In this document: positions 8,086 to 15,990 of the stretch, piece by piece | Layout: each line of letters opens with the position of its first letter | Position numbering within the stretch: the first letter of the stretch is position 1 | DNA from: Candidatus Neomicrothrix sp. UBA4742 | GTDB lineage: Bacteria > Actinomycetota > Acidimicrobiia > Acidimicrobiales > Acidimicrobilacustridaceae | NCBI GenBank assembly: GCA_002403895.1 | Contig: DHIQ01000284.1 | Location: 1,113 to 36,021, forward strand | Reading direction: 5' to 3' | Length of the DNA: 34,909 nucleotides | Translations under genes and position numbers: made by a program | Notes under the pieces: model-generated | The model's database searches: none | Told to the model about the DNA's origin: nothing | Seen by the model: only the letters and a program-made list of their open reading frames with translations

Positions 8086-9420
8086 GTGGAAGTGCAGTCG
8101 CCTCCGATCCGGTTCACACGCTCGGGCAAGCTGGCCATCGCCTACCAGGTGCTCGGCCAGGGTCCGGACCTCCTGTTCAGCTCGGATGGCCGAGCAACCT
8201 GGCGCTCCTGTGGGAGCACCCGTCCGTGGCTCGGTTCTTCACGCGCCTCGCGTCGTTCTCACGGCTGATCCTGTTCGACCCTCGAGGGACGGGCCTCTCC
8301 GACCGAGGCAGCGTACAGAACGGACTCGAGCAGGGGTTGGACGACGTGGCCACGGTGCTCGATGCCGAAGCATCGGTCCGCTGCGCGCACTTCGCGTGCC
8401 ACCTGGGCGGCCGGGTGGCATTGATGTTCGCCGCAACGTATCCGGAGCGAACCTCCGCGGTCGTGACGTTCGGTTCCCACCCGGCCGCCATGCGCGACGA
8501 GCCGGACTACCCGTGGGGGGCCACGCCGGAGGAGCTCGAGCGAGTGATCCGGGCACAGAGCGATCCGAGTGAGGAACGCATCCGCGTGATGTTCACCGAG
8601 ATCGCGCCGAGCCTCGCCACCGACGAGGCGTCGGGGCGATGGTGGGCGCGCCACTACCTCGCCTCCCGCAGCCCTCGCGAGTACGTCGCCTATCTCCGGT
8701 CGCTGCCCCAGGTCGACATCCGCCGCGTTCTGGGGTCGATCCGATGCCCGGTGCTCGTCATGCACGCCCTCGGTGATCGGAGGGGCCGCATCGAGGCCAG
8801 CCGATACATGGCGGAGCGGATCCCCAACGCCACCCTCCTCGAACTACCGGGAAGCGACCACCTCCCGTTCTTCGAGGGAGCCGAGGCGATCCTGGCCGAG
8901 ACCCAGCGCTTCCTGACGGGCGCGCACCCGGTCCCTGAGGAGAACCGGGTCCTCGCCACGATCCTGTTCACCGACATCGTGGGATCCACCGAGCGGGCGG
9001 CAGCGACCGGTGACGAAGGATGGAAGGCGCTGCTGGACGAGCACGACGCCGCCGCTCGATCGCAGGTCGAGTCGCATCGTGGACGGCTGGTGAAGACGAC
9101 CGGCGACGGCATCCTCGCCATCTTCGACGGCCCGGCGCGAGCGCTGAGATGCGCGGTCGCGCTGCGCGAGGAGATGGCCGGGCTGGGGATCGAGATCCGG
9201 GCGGGGGTGCACACCGGCGAGGTGGAGCTTCGTGGCGACGACGTTGGGGGCATCGCCGTGCACATCGCCTCGCGTGTGTCGTCGAACGCCGCCGCAGGGG
9301 AGATCCTCGTCTCCCGGACGGTCACCGACCTGGTCACCGGCTCGGGCATGGAGTTCGCGGATAGGGGGGCCATCAGCTCAAGGCGTTCCGGGAGAGTGGC
9401 AGCTCCTCGCCGCCCGCTGA
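8086..9420 (+). CDS. Alpha/beta hydrolase-adenylate/guanylate cyclase fusion, three frameshifts
   Basis: The intended product is about 445 residues: an N-terminal alpha/beta-hydrolase domain (start VEVQSPPIRFTRSGKLAIAYQ, later WPSNLALLWEHP, FDPRGTGLSDR, SDHLPFFEG) and a C-terminal class III nucleotide cyclase domain (LFTDIVGSTERA, KTTGDGILAIF, HIASRVSSNA, ending VPGEWQLLAAR). The sequence needs three one-base gains: a G near 8185 (GGG read as GG), a C near 9370 (CCC as CC) and a G near 9393 (GGG as GG). The total length with three added bases is exactly in frame. In the cyclase part the second metal Asp is in GDG. The nucleus of the first domain has GG-C-H-LGG rather than a clear GxSxG, so hydrolysis is doubtful. 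The role may be a sensor-type cyclase; ligand unknown. Confidence 0.75.
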
Positions 9421-9464
9421 CTCCGTTCACCTCGATCCTGGGCTGAGTCCCGGCTACCCAGTAG

Positions 9465-9526
9465 GCCGTAGAGATGGGCGACTTGCGTCTGTACGCGCGG
9501 GTTCGAACAAAGCTCCTGCCAGGGCG
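9465..9526 (+). repeat. tRNA 3'-end-like repeat, copy B
   Basis: The segment contains GCGCGGGTTCGAAC, a short insertion, then GCTCCTGCCAGGGCG, recalling the T-arm and acceptor strand of the tRNA-Arg at 7788. It starts 45 nt after the cyclase gene and is followed after 7 nt by the second 54-bp repeat, the same order as tRNA plus copy 1. Confidence 0.65.
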
Positions 9527-9533
9527 TGATTCC

Positions 9534-9587
9534 TGACGGATTCCCTGACATATTGCCTGGTAGAGGCCCATGTTCGATGTCCGATCG
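9534..9587 (+). repeat. 54-bp direct repeat, copy 2
   Basis: This is the partner of 7869-7922 (44 of 54 identical). The two copies enclose about 1.6 kb holding only the hydrolase-cyclase gene and repeats A and B. Confidence 0.8.
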
Positions 9588-9682
9588 TTCCACCACCGAA
9601 GCGCTTCGGCGTCCGGGTCGAGCACCCGATCGCCGATGGCGTGATCGAAATCGTTCGGCTCTGTTGGTTCATGACTGAAGGA

Positions 9683-10966
9683 TCAGCGTGAACCGCTGGG
9701 CGACGCCTTCCCCTCTCCGGATGGGGTCAGCTTGCTGCTCGCAGGAGTCGTCTCGCGCCTCGAGATGAGCAGGTAGGTCTCCATCTCGCCCTTTCCCTTC
9801 ACGGAGGTGATTCCGCGCGCTTCGCACACGTACATGTCTTTGATGAGCTCGTAGGTTGCGGCGCTCACCTGGATCGATCCGGGGACACCTTCGGACTCCA
9901 TACGACTGGCAGCGTTGACCGTATCGCCCCACAGATCGTAGGAGAACTTGTGGGTTCCGATGATCCCGGCCGTGACCGGGCCGGAGTTGATGCCGATCCG
10001 AAAGGAGAGACGACGACCCTTGACCTGGTTCGTCGCGAAGTGATCTCGGATGCGCAGCGCCAGCTCAGCGATGACGTGCGCGTGATCGAGCCGGCCTCGA
10101 GGGACTCCGGCGGCGACCATGTACTCATCGCCTACCGTCTTGATCTTCTCCAGCCCCAGCTCGGCGACGAACCCGTCGAACCTCGTGAAGACGTCATCCA
10201 ACAGACCCACCAGATCGGACGGCGACATCCCAGCAGACATCGGCGTGAAGCCGACGACATCGGCGAACAGTACGGACGCCGAGGCGAAGTCGTCGGCGAT
10301 CATGGTGTTGTCGGTCTTGAGGCGTTCGGCGATCTCGTCGGGAAGGATGTTGTGCAGCAAGTCGTCGGATCGTTCCTGGAACCGATCGCGCTGGTGAACG
10401 AAGTACGCCAGGACGGCCAGGGTGACGATGCCCGTCGCGACGAGGTTGAAGGCGGCCGCGGCTGCCGGATCCGACCTTCGGTAGATCGGATCGATCCAGT
10501 CGGGTATCACGACCGCGTACACCACGGAGGCTGTGAACGCGACGAACCACCAGATCGCTGCCTTGAGGCTGATCGCGAGCAGCGAACCCAACACGAGGAG
10601 CAACCCGAACACGACGGCCAGTCCTGACGGCAGGAGCCCCCCGAACAGCGCTGTTTCGGCAAGCCCGCCCACGAAGGCCAGGACGAAGAACGCAGTCACG
10701 ATCCAGGCGAAACGATGCGGCTTGAGCTGTATCGCGATTAGAAAGAAGGGCGTCACGGCGACCAGGCCGAAGTTCATCGCCGCGACCCACGTGTATCCAG
10801 CACTGAGGTCAGCGAGGGCTGCCGCGAGTGTGAAGAGCATCGCGACGACGGCGGCGACGACCAAGACCCGTCGCCCTCCTCGCTTCGTCTCCGGTTCCCC
10901 TGGGTAGGCGCCGATCGACAACACGTACTCGAGGATCCGTCTCCAGCGAGGCGACGCGTCGGCCAT
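9683..10966 (-). CDS. Membrane-anchored class III adenylate/guanylate cyclase
   Basis: The 427-residue protein has about six membrane-spanning segments in residues 30-205, a linker with the cyclase signature HNILPDEIAERL, and a class III catalytic domain. The two metal aspartates are visible in LFADVVGFT and KTVGDEYMVAAG, and the transition-state Asn/Arg in LWGDTVNAASRMES. All key residues are present, so it should be active as a homodimer making cyclic nucleotide at the inner membrane face. ATP versus GTP preference is not certain. The ATG at 10966 follows TAGGCT by 6 nt, suggesting a leaderless mRNA. It points toward the hydrolase-cyclase gene; the gap 9421-9682 holds repeats B and E2. Confidence 0.92.
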   Translation of the reverse strand: MADASPRWRRILEYVLSIGAYPGEPETKRGGRRVLVVAAVVAMLFTLAAALADLSAGYTWVAAMNFGLVAVTPFFLIAIQLKPHRFAWIVTAFFVLAFVGGLAETALFGGLLPSGLAVVFGLLLVLGSLLAISLKAAIWWFVAFTASVVYAVVIPDWIDPIYRRSDPAAAAAFNLVATGIVTLAVLAYFVHQRDRFQERSDDLLHNILPDEIAERLKTDNTMIADDFASASVLFADVVGFTPMSAGMSPSDLVGLLDDVFTRFDGFVAELGLEKIKTVGDEYMVAAGVPRGRLDHAHVIAELALRIRDHFATNQVKGRRLSFRIGINSGPVTAGIIGTHKFSYDLWGDTVNAASRMESEGVPGSIQVSAATYELIKDMYVCEARGITSVKGKGEMETYLLISRRETTPASSKLTPSGEGKASPSGSR

Positions 10967-10972
10967 TCGGCG

Positions 10973-10978
10973 AGCCTA
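10973..10978 (-). promoter_or_regulatory. Leaderless -10 of membrane cyclase
   Basis: TAGGCT on the minus strand lies 6 nt before the ATG at 10966. No ribosome binding site is present. Confidence 0.4.
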
Positions 10979-11134
10979 CCGAACCAGGTCGGCGCAGGTA
11001 TCGGGTCGCACGAAGTGGCGCTGGCCCTCCCATGCCTGGAACGGCGGCCTCAAGCGAGGAGGTCTACGTCATTCGACGGCCCACTCGCCAATGCGCTCCA
11101 TACGACGCTTACTGGTGATTCGCCGCCCCGATGA

Positions 11135-11199
11135 GGGCATGGAGATTGGCCCGATTTGCTCCTGTACGTGTGGGTTCGAATAGCTCCTACCAGGGGCAC
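11135..11199 (+). repeat. tRNA 3'-end-like repeat, copy C
   Basis: GTGGGTTCGAATAG followed by CTCCTACCAGGGGCAC parallels the T-arm, acceptor strand and discriminator region of tRNA-Arg (CCGGGGGCAC). It ends 16 nt before the stop of the DinB gene. The rest of 10979-11134 contains nothing recognisable. Confidence 0.65.
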
Positions 11200-11215
11200 T
11201 CCGCCGCCTGGCGGA

Positions 11216-11932
11216 CTACATCGTCTGTTCGAGCACCGCGAGGTCGCGCCGTGCGTAGCGGTTGTGCCAGAACTCTTCTTCCATGACCGTCTGGAGGCAA
11301 TCGAGCACCGTCACCTTGCCGTTCTCGAGCACCTCGACCTCTCGCGGGAAGTCCGCGGCGTCGACGCCTGCCAGGTACGCGCGGAACTTCGCGGCACGGT
11401 CGGCGCGCACGGCGAGCGCTTCAGCGAGCGACGGCTTGACGCTGTAGTCGAGCCCGGGCCAGGGGAAGTCGAGCGAGCCGGTGTTCGGGAGTCCCATCGC
11501 ATGGAAGCTCTCGCCGAGGTTCGGCACGTTGAACCACTTCTCCATGGCGAAGACGAGGTGCTGCACCGTCTGCACGAACGAGAATTCCTCGTTGACCGAT
11601 TCCTGCGCCTTCTCCTCGCCGAGCGCCTGCGCACGCGCGATCGTCGGAGCCCACACCTCCTCGAGCGCCGCCCATGCGTCGCGCAAGCCGTCCGGATCCG
11701 ACGCGCGGATCATGGCTCGCACCGGATACCACTGGTCGCGCTCGTTCACGTACTCGGTCACGTCGACGCCGTTCACGACGAGCCTGTCGACGAACGCGTC
11801 GATGTCGACGTCGACCACGAACGCGTGACTGATCCGTGCACCGGTGAGGTTGACGTCGCGGAAGCGAGCGCCGCTCATGTCCGCGCCCCAGAACACCGCT
11901 TCAGTCAGGTCACCTTCGAACTCTCCCGGCAT
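11216..11932 (-). CDS. Pentapeptide-repeat/DinB-like protein
   Basis: The 238-residue protein starts with a short pentapeptide-repeat-like stretch (LTEAVFWGADMSGARFRDVNLTGARI, residues 9-34) followed by a DinB-superfamily four-helix bundle. Putative metal histidines are in TVQHLVF (about residue 124) and in EEFWHNRYARR near the C-terminus. DinB proteins are often metal-dependent thiol transferases or hydrolases; the substrate here is unknown. The ATG at 11932 has GGAGG 6 nt upstream. It lies 49 nt after the VOC gene stop on the same strand, so the two may be co-transcribed. Confidence 0.8.
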   Translation of the reverse strand: MPGEFEGDLTEAVFWGADMSGARFRDVNLTGARISHAFVVDVDIDAFVDRLVVNGVDVTEYVNERDQWYPVRAMIRASDPDGLRDAWAALEEVWAPTIARAQALGEEKAQESVNEEFSFVQTVQHLVFAMEKWFNVPNLGESFHAMGLPNTGSLDFPWPGLDYSVKPSLAEALAVRADRAAKFRAYLAGVDAADFPREVEVLENGKVTVLDCLQTVMEEEFWHNRYARRDLAVLEQTM

Positions 11933-11981
11933 CGCTGCCCTCCGTTTCTGCTTCCTCGTACTGCGAAACTCCCAGATGCGG

Positions 11982-12704
11982 CTACTGGGGGGTCAACACG
12001 CAGAACTCGTTGTCGTCGGGGTCGGCCATGACGACCCATGAGACGACGCCTTGACCGATGTCTCGGCGAGTCGCTCCGAGAGAGATCAGTCGCTCGACCT
12101 CCGCCTCCTGGTCGCCGTCCTTCGGAGGAGCGATATCGAAGTGCAGCCTGTTCTTTCGGGTCTTTGGAGGCAGAGGCGGACCGAAGGTGATGAACTGGCC
12201 GGTACCGTCTGGTGCCCGGATCGCCGTCTCACCGTCCTGATCCCACACCAACGGCCAACCGAGGGCTTCGCTCCAGAAGTACCCGATCTCCGGACCGGAC
12301 CCGTCGCAGGTGATCGACCCCAACAAGCCTCCATAGTCGACGAAGGTGTTGTCCTGCTCGAGTACGCAGAACTCGTTGCCCTCCGGATCGGCGAGCACGA
12401 CGTGCTCGGCGTCCGGGCCCTGACCGATGTCGATGCGGCGCCCACCCAGATCGATCGCCCGCCGAACCGTCGCGTTCTGCGCTTCGCTCGACGTGCTCGA
12501 CAGATCGACGTGGATGCGGTTCTTGCCTTCCTTCGGCTCCGGGACCGGCGCGAGCTCGATGTAGAACCGCGTTCCGTCCGTGGGCCTGAGAACGACCTCC
12601 GCGGCTTCATCGTGCGTCTCCCAATTCAGAACGCCGGCCCAAAAGCGGGCGAGGCGGACTGGGTCGTTCGCGTCGAAACAGAGGGTCGTCAGCCGCAGTG
12701 TCAT
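11982..12704 (-). CDS. Two-domain VOC (glyoxalase/bleomycin-resistance-like) protein
   Basis: The 240-residue protein consists of two tandem VOC modules (about residues 3-118 and 125-238). Each ends with the same pattern, LADPEGNEFCVL and MADPDDNEFCVL, and each has a KNRIH/KNRLH strand with the metal-ligand-like histidine. Such proteins bind or modify small molecules; the ligand cannot be told. The ATG at 12704 has AGGAG just upstream. A TAGGCT on the minus strand about 30 nt upstream may be its -10. The 304-nt gap 12705-13008 otherwise holds only repeat D. Confidence 0.88.
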   Translation of the reverse strand: MTLRLTTLCFDANDPVRLARFWAGVLNWETHDEAAEVVLRPTDGTRFYIELAPVPEPKEGKNRIHVDLSSTSSEAQNATVRRAIDLGGRRIDIGQGPDAEHVVLADPEGNEFCVLEQDNTFVDYGGLLGSITCDGSGPEIGYFWSEALGWPLVWDQDGETAIRAPDGTGQFITFGPPLPPKTRKNRLHFDIAPPKDGDQEAEVERLISLGATRRDIGQGVVSWVVMADPDDNEFCVLTPQ

Positions 12705-12953
12705 CCGCTCCTCTCCTGAAAAGTTCCACCAATCTCAGCCTATTCGAGTCTCGGCGCGTCTTCGCCATCTTTGGCGGCCCGCGTCAACCCCGATTCCCGG
12801 TGACCAGCTCGTCACACGCAGCCCGCTGCGGTCCCGGTCTGTCAACGCCGTTCAGCGCTCCGACGCGAGCACGGCTGCGCTGCACCGAAGCATGGGTTCA
12901 CTCGGGGTGCCGTCGATCGCGAGCGCGGACGGTTTGCACTCTCTCGCTCGTAA

Positions 12954-13008
12954 GGGCGTACAACGTAGCGATCGCCTCTTGCACACGCGGGTTTGAATAG
13001 GCTCCTGC
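12954..13008 (+). repeat. tRNA T-arm-like repeat, copy D
   Basis: CACGCGGGTTTGAATAGGCTCCTGCGC aligns with copies A-C. Read from the minus strand it replaces the 3' half of the LtrA gene, so it marks a rearrangement junction. Confidence 0.6.
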
Positions 13009-13524
13009 GCACCGAGGTAGGTGACCACTACCGCAGCGCCCCACAACGCCAGTTTCGCCCGAACCGTGGAAGAAACCAGCGACCAGGAGGAGGGTTGCGC
13101 CGACGATCGCGCCCGGGACGATCCGGAGGACGGCGCGGAGCAGATCGCGGTCGCCGCGACCGGCGATCCCGAAGAGCACGAGATGCAGGGCGCGGACCAG
13201 GAGATAGGCGACCCCGAAGATCACGCCGTCATCGCCCAAGGCGCGCGGCGCCGCGAGAGACACGATGAGCATCGCCGCGACCGCGGCGAGCACGGCGAGG
13301 CGGACGGCGCCCTCCTCGGGATCGAGGGTGTTCGTCAGCCAGGCGTACGCCGACCACGCCCACCAGAGCATCCCGAGGAGCAGCAAGGCCCGGAGCAGAC
13401 CGCCCCACGTCGGGTTGCGCGAGAGGAAGCTGGTCACCTGCGTGATGGCGAAGACGAACACGAGGTCGAAGAAGAGCTCGAGCGGCGTGACCCGCTGTTC
13501 GCGCTCGGCCCGTCGATCGCCCAT
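13009..13524 (-). pseudogene. LtrA (low temperature requirement A) remnant, 3' truncated
   Basis: The first 160 or so residues match the LtrA membrane protein family: TPLELFFDLVFVFAITQ at the start, then GLLRALLLLGMLWWAWSAYAWLTN and several further hydrophobic segments. Family members are near 390 residues. Here the frame shifts near 13070 (a GGG that should be GG), continues as AKLALWGAAVVVTYLGA in another frame, and is cut where repeat D begins. At least half the protein is missing. The ATG is at 13524. The extra base may be a sequence error, but the truncation is real in this sequence. Confidence 0.75.
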
Positions 13525-13622
13525 GGGGACACCGGCCTCGGGACGGCTGCTCAGAAACCCGTCCTCCTCTCCAGCTGTTCGGGGTATGGCGCCCCAAGTT
13601 TGCGCTTCCGCATGTGTTTCCC

Positions 13623-13996
13623 TCAGGAGCGCGGAACGAGTTGAGCGTTGCGGCTCTCGCTTCCGTGGTCACGGTGGAGTCGACGATGCTGAAGGCGTAC
13701 CGGTGATACTTGGAGCGATAGGCAGCGTCGATCTCGTCCCTGATGTCGTCCGCCTCGACGAGGAGAACCTCCTTCTCGACGCCGCCGGCGTGGATGCGTG
13801 CTTCGTGGCGAGCCCCGGCGCCGCGGAACCAGGAGGACGTGCGTCCGTTGACGGATCGGACGTAGAGGTCGTCGCCGTGGCGGACGACCCAGATCGTCAC
13901 CGGGTTTCGCAGCGTGCCGTCGCCTCTGAGGGACGCGAGCTGCAGCTCATCCGCCGCTTCGACCCTGCTGAGCTCCTCGCTCGTCCATCCGGTCAT
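13623..13996 (-). CDS. DUF2255-like protein with one frameshift
   Basis: The 124-residue product (TGWTSEELSRVEAADELQLAS..., NPVTIWVVRHGDDLYVRSV, SSWFRGA) resembles the DUF2255 family of small split-barrel-like proteins. Residue runs GGVEKEVLLVEADD and YHRYAFSIV are typical. Near 13640 one base is missing, after which the expected ending LVPRS and a TGA at 13623 appear; the total of 374 nt confirms a one-base loss. The ATG at 13996 lies 16 nt after the alcohol dehydrogenase stop with GGAGAGG upstream, so it belongs to that operon. Function is unknown, perhaps flavin-linked. Confidence 0.7.
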
Positions 13997-14012
13997 CGGA
14001 ACCTCTCCTTCG

Positions 14013-15047
14013 TCAGAGCTCGATGAGGACCTTGATCGCCTCCCGTTCGTTCATAGCCCGGTAACCGTCGGGCACCTCGTCGAGTGGCACCGACCGATCG
14101 AAGACTCGGCCGGGCTCGATCGTGCCTTCGAGGACGTCCGGGAGCAACTCCTCCATGTAGGCGCGGGCGGGCGCGGGTCCACCGCCGATAGTGACGTTCC
14201 TGAAGAAGGTCGCGATCGCGTCGGGCACCGAGTCTTCCTGCGGCAGCCCGACGCGCCCTACCGCGCCACCGGGACGAGCGATCTGGAGCGCCGTTAAGGT
14301 CGACTCCTCCAAGCCGACGCATTCGAGGACCGAGTGTGCGCCGAGGCCATGGGTCAGCTCGTGCACGCGCTCGACCGCCTCGTCGCCGCGCTCGCTGACG
14401 ATGTCCGTCGCGCCGAACTCCGTCCCGAGCGCGATCCGGTCGGGATGGCTGCCGAGGAGGATGATCCGCTCGGCGCCGAGCCGCTTCGCCGCGATCACGC
14501 CGCACAAGCCGACGGCGCCATCTCCGACGACGGCCACGGTCTTTCCGGGGCGGACGTCGGCGACCACGGCGGCATGGTGGCCTGTTCCCATCACGTCCGA
14601 GAGCGTGAGCAGCGACGGCATCAGGGCGTCGTCGGCCCCGACCGGCAGCACGACGAGCGTCCCGTCCGCTTGCGGCACACGAACGGCTTCGCCCTGTCCG
14701 CCGTCGACATCGTCGGAGCCATACCTGCCCCCATGGAGGCATTCGGTCTGCAGACCCTCCTGGCAGAACACACAGGTACCGTCGGACCACAAGAACGGCG
14801 AGACGACCACGTCTCCGGCCTTGACGGTCTGGACGTCGGTGCCAACGGCCTCGACGACGCCGACGAACTCGTGGCCCATGCGGCGGCCATTGTCGCTGCG
14901 TTCCATCGTCTTGTACGGCCAGAGATCGCTGCCGCAGATGGCGGCGCGGGCGACGGTGACGAGGGCGTCGGTCGGCTCGATCAGGCGGGCGTCAGGGACG
15001 ATCTCGATGCGGACGTCGCCGGCGCCGTACATGACAGTCGCGCGCAT
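14013..15047 (-). CDS. Zinc-dependent alcohol dehydrogenase (MDR family)
   Basis: The 344-residue medium-chain dehydrogenase has the catalytic zinc site CGSDLWPY (Cys38 region), GHEFVGVVEAVG, and a Rossmann domain with VVGDGAVGLCG. The structural zinc lobe shows FLWSDGTCVFCQEGLQTEC, with three cysteines. It oxidises an alcohol or related substrate with NAD(P); the substrate is unknown. The ATG at 15047 has AGGAAG 7 nt upstream. It leads a two-gene operon with the DUF2255 gene. Confidence 0.92.
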   Translation of the reverse strand: MRATVMYGAGDVRIEIVPDARLIEPTDALVTVARAAICGSDLWPYKTMERSDNGRRMGHEFVGVVEAVGTDVQTVKAGDVVVSPFLWSDGTCVFCQEGLQTECLHGGRYGSDDVDGGQGEAVRVPQADGTLVVLPVGADDALMPSLLTLSDVMGTGHHAAVVADVRPGKTVAVVGDGAVGLCGVIAAKRLGAERIILLGSHPDRIALGTEFGATDIVSERGDEAVERVHELTHGLGAHSVLECVGLEESTLTALQIARPGGAVGRVGLPQEDSVPDAIATFFRNVTIGGGPAPARAYMEELLPDVLEGTIEPGRVFDRSVPLDEVPDGYRAMNEREAIKVLIEL

Positions 15048-15103
15048 GTTGAGGCTTCCTTTCGTGTTCGGAGGGCTCGAAGTCGCTCCATCCCCAAGAA
15101 AGC

Positions 15104-15217
15104 TCAGTCGCGGCCCATCGTGGTGGCCACGTCGGCCTCGTTGCCTTCGGCGTCGGCCAGCCGGTCCTCGACACCGTCGGCCTCATGGAACTGCCGCGCC
15201 GTGATCCGGTCGGTCAT
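15104..15217 (-). pseudogene. Remnant of pterin dehydratase-VOC gene with internal deletion
   Basis: The 37-residue frame joins a typical start of the actinobacterial 4a-hydroxytetrahydrobiopterin dehydratase-like proteins (MTDRITARQFHEADGVED) directly to a typical VOC-domain ending (LADAEGNEADVATTMGRD). The normal protein is a fusion of roughly 200 residues, so almost everything between was lost, in frame. TGG-TATGTT (an extended -10) lies 7 nt before the ATG at 15217, so it may still be transcribed. Identification rests on two short ends and is therefore moderate. Confidence 0.6.
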
Positions 15218-15345
15218 GCTCTTCAACATACCAAGGGGGGCATTCCAGCCCACCGCGTCCCACGGGGCCTGCCGGTCTCCCATGCAGCCACCTGCAGAAC
15301 CAGTCGCCCTCGACGTAGGCTTTGCCCCCTGAGAGGAGGACGCGG

Positions 15346-15489
15346 ATGAGCGCGGGATCGGATGTGGAAACGAGGACGGTGAAGGTGCCGGGCGCAACGC
15401 TCTACGTCGAGGTCCGGGGCGTGGGCCCGGTTCTCCTGTGCATCCCTGGAGGGCCGACCGACGCGGAGCGTTCCGGACATGGCCTTTGA
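15346..15489 (+). pseudogene. Alpha/beta hydrolase N-terminal fragment
   Basis: The frame starts at ATG 15346 with GAGGAGG upstream and reads TVKVPGATLYVEVRG then VLLCIPGGPTDA, the first strands of an alpha/beta hydrolase with its oxyanion-hole GG. It stops after 47 residues where it meets the truncated pirin gene on the other strand. The nucleophile and the rest of the fold are absent. TAGGCT at 15315-15320 may be its -10. Confidence 0.65.
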
Positions 15490-15802
15490 GCTCCCCGGGA
15501 AGGATCAGCTGCTCGGTCCCGAGCGAGTCGGTGTGCAGGGCCGCGCCGTCGAACAACCACGTCACGGTGGCCAGGCCGATATGCGGATGAGGTCCGATCT
15601 CGAGCGGCGGCGGCTCGGCCACGTCGTCCGGCGTCATGAGATCGACGAAGCACCACGGGCCGACGGTTCGGCGTCCCTTCGTCGGGAGGACCCGAAGGAT
15701 CCCCATCTTTCCGATCGAGGTGGACCGGCCCTCGCGCACCTCGATCGTGCTCACGCCGAGGTCGGGAGTCACCGCCATGAACCCCTCGACCGGTCCGCTC
15801 AC
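15487..15802 (-). pseudogene. Pirin family N-terminal fragment
   Basis: About 105 residues match the start of pirin-like bicupin proteins: GPWCFVDLMTPDDV, then the metal-binding PHPHIGLATVTWLFDG and HTDSLGTEQLILPGEL. The next expected block (the RGIxHSE motif with the remaining His and Glu ligands) is missing because the sequence switches to the antisense of the hydrolase fragment. GTG 15802 has GGGAGG 6 nt upstream. A non-functional remnant is the simplest reading. Confidence 0.7.
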
Positions 15803-15854
15803 CTGGTCCCTCCCGGAACGCTGCGCCCCTCATAGTGTCGCATCGGCGCCGGTG

Positions 15855-15990
15855 TCACTCGACTCGCCATGCCTCCCGCCGCGCATATAGGTCGCGGAGC
15901 GTCCCGATCTCCGCGCCGTGGTGGTGGGCAGAGGGTACGCGAAGCGCCTCCTGGGGGGCGAGCACGGTGCATCCCCGTGGAAACTCGCGC
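15855..15990 (-). other. Unexplained open frame downstream of permease gene
   Basis: After the permease stop the minus strand keeps an open frame ending EIGTLRDLYARREAWRVE, which looks like coding sequence but has no start of its own and no family I recognise. It could be the C-terminus of a deleted gene or chance. Nothing else is seen in 15803-15990. Confidence 0.2.

Noticed and set aside
12737..12747. TCGAATAGGCT in inverted orientation upstream of the VOC gene
   Set aside because: Only 11 nt match and it coincides with a plausible TAGGCT -10; too short to call a fifth repeat.
7869..13008. Integron attC sites as an explanation for the repeats
   Set aside because: The copies have GGTTCGAA rather than GTTRRRY/RYYYAAC ends, no integrase is seen, and the likeness to the tRNA T-arm is better.
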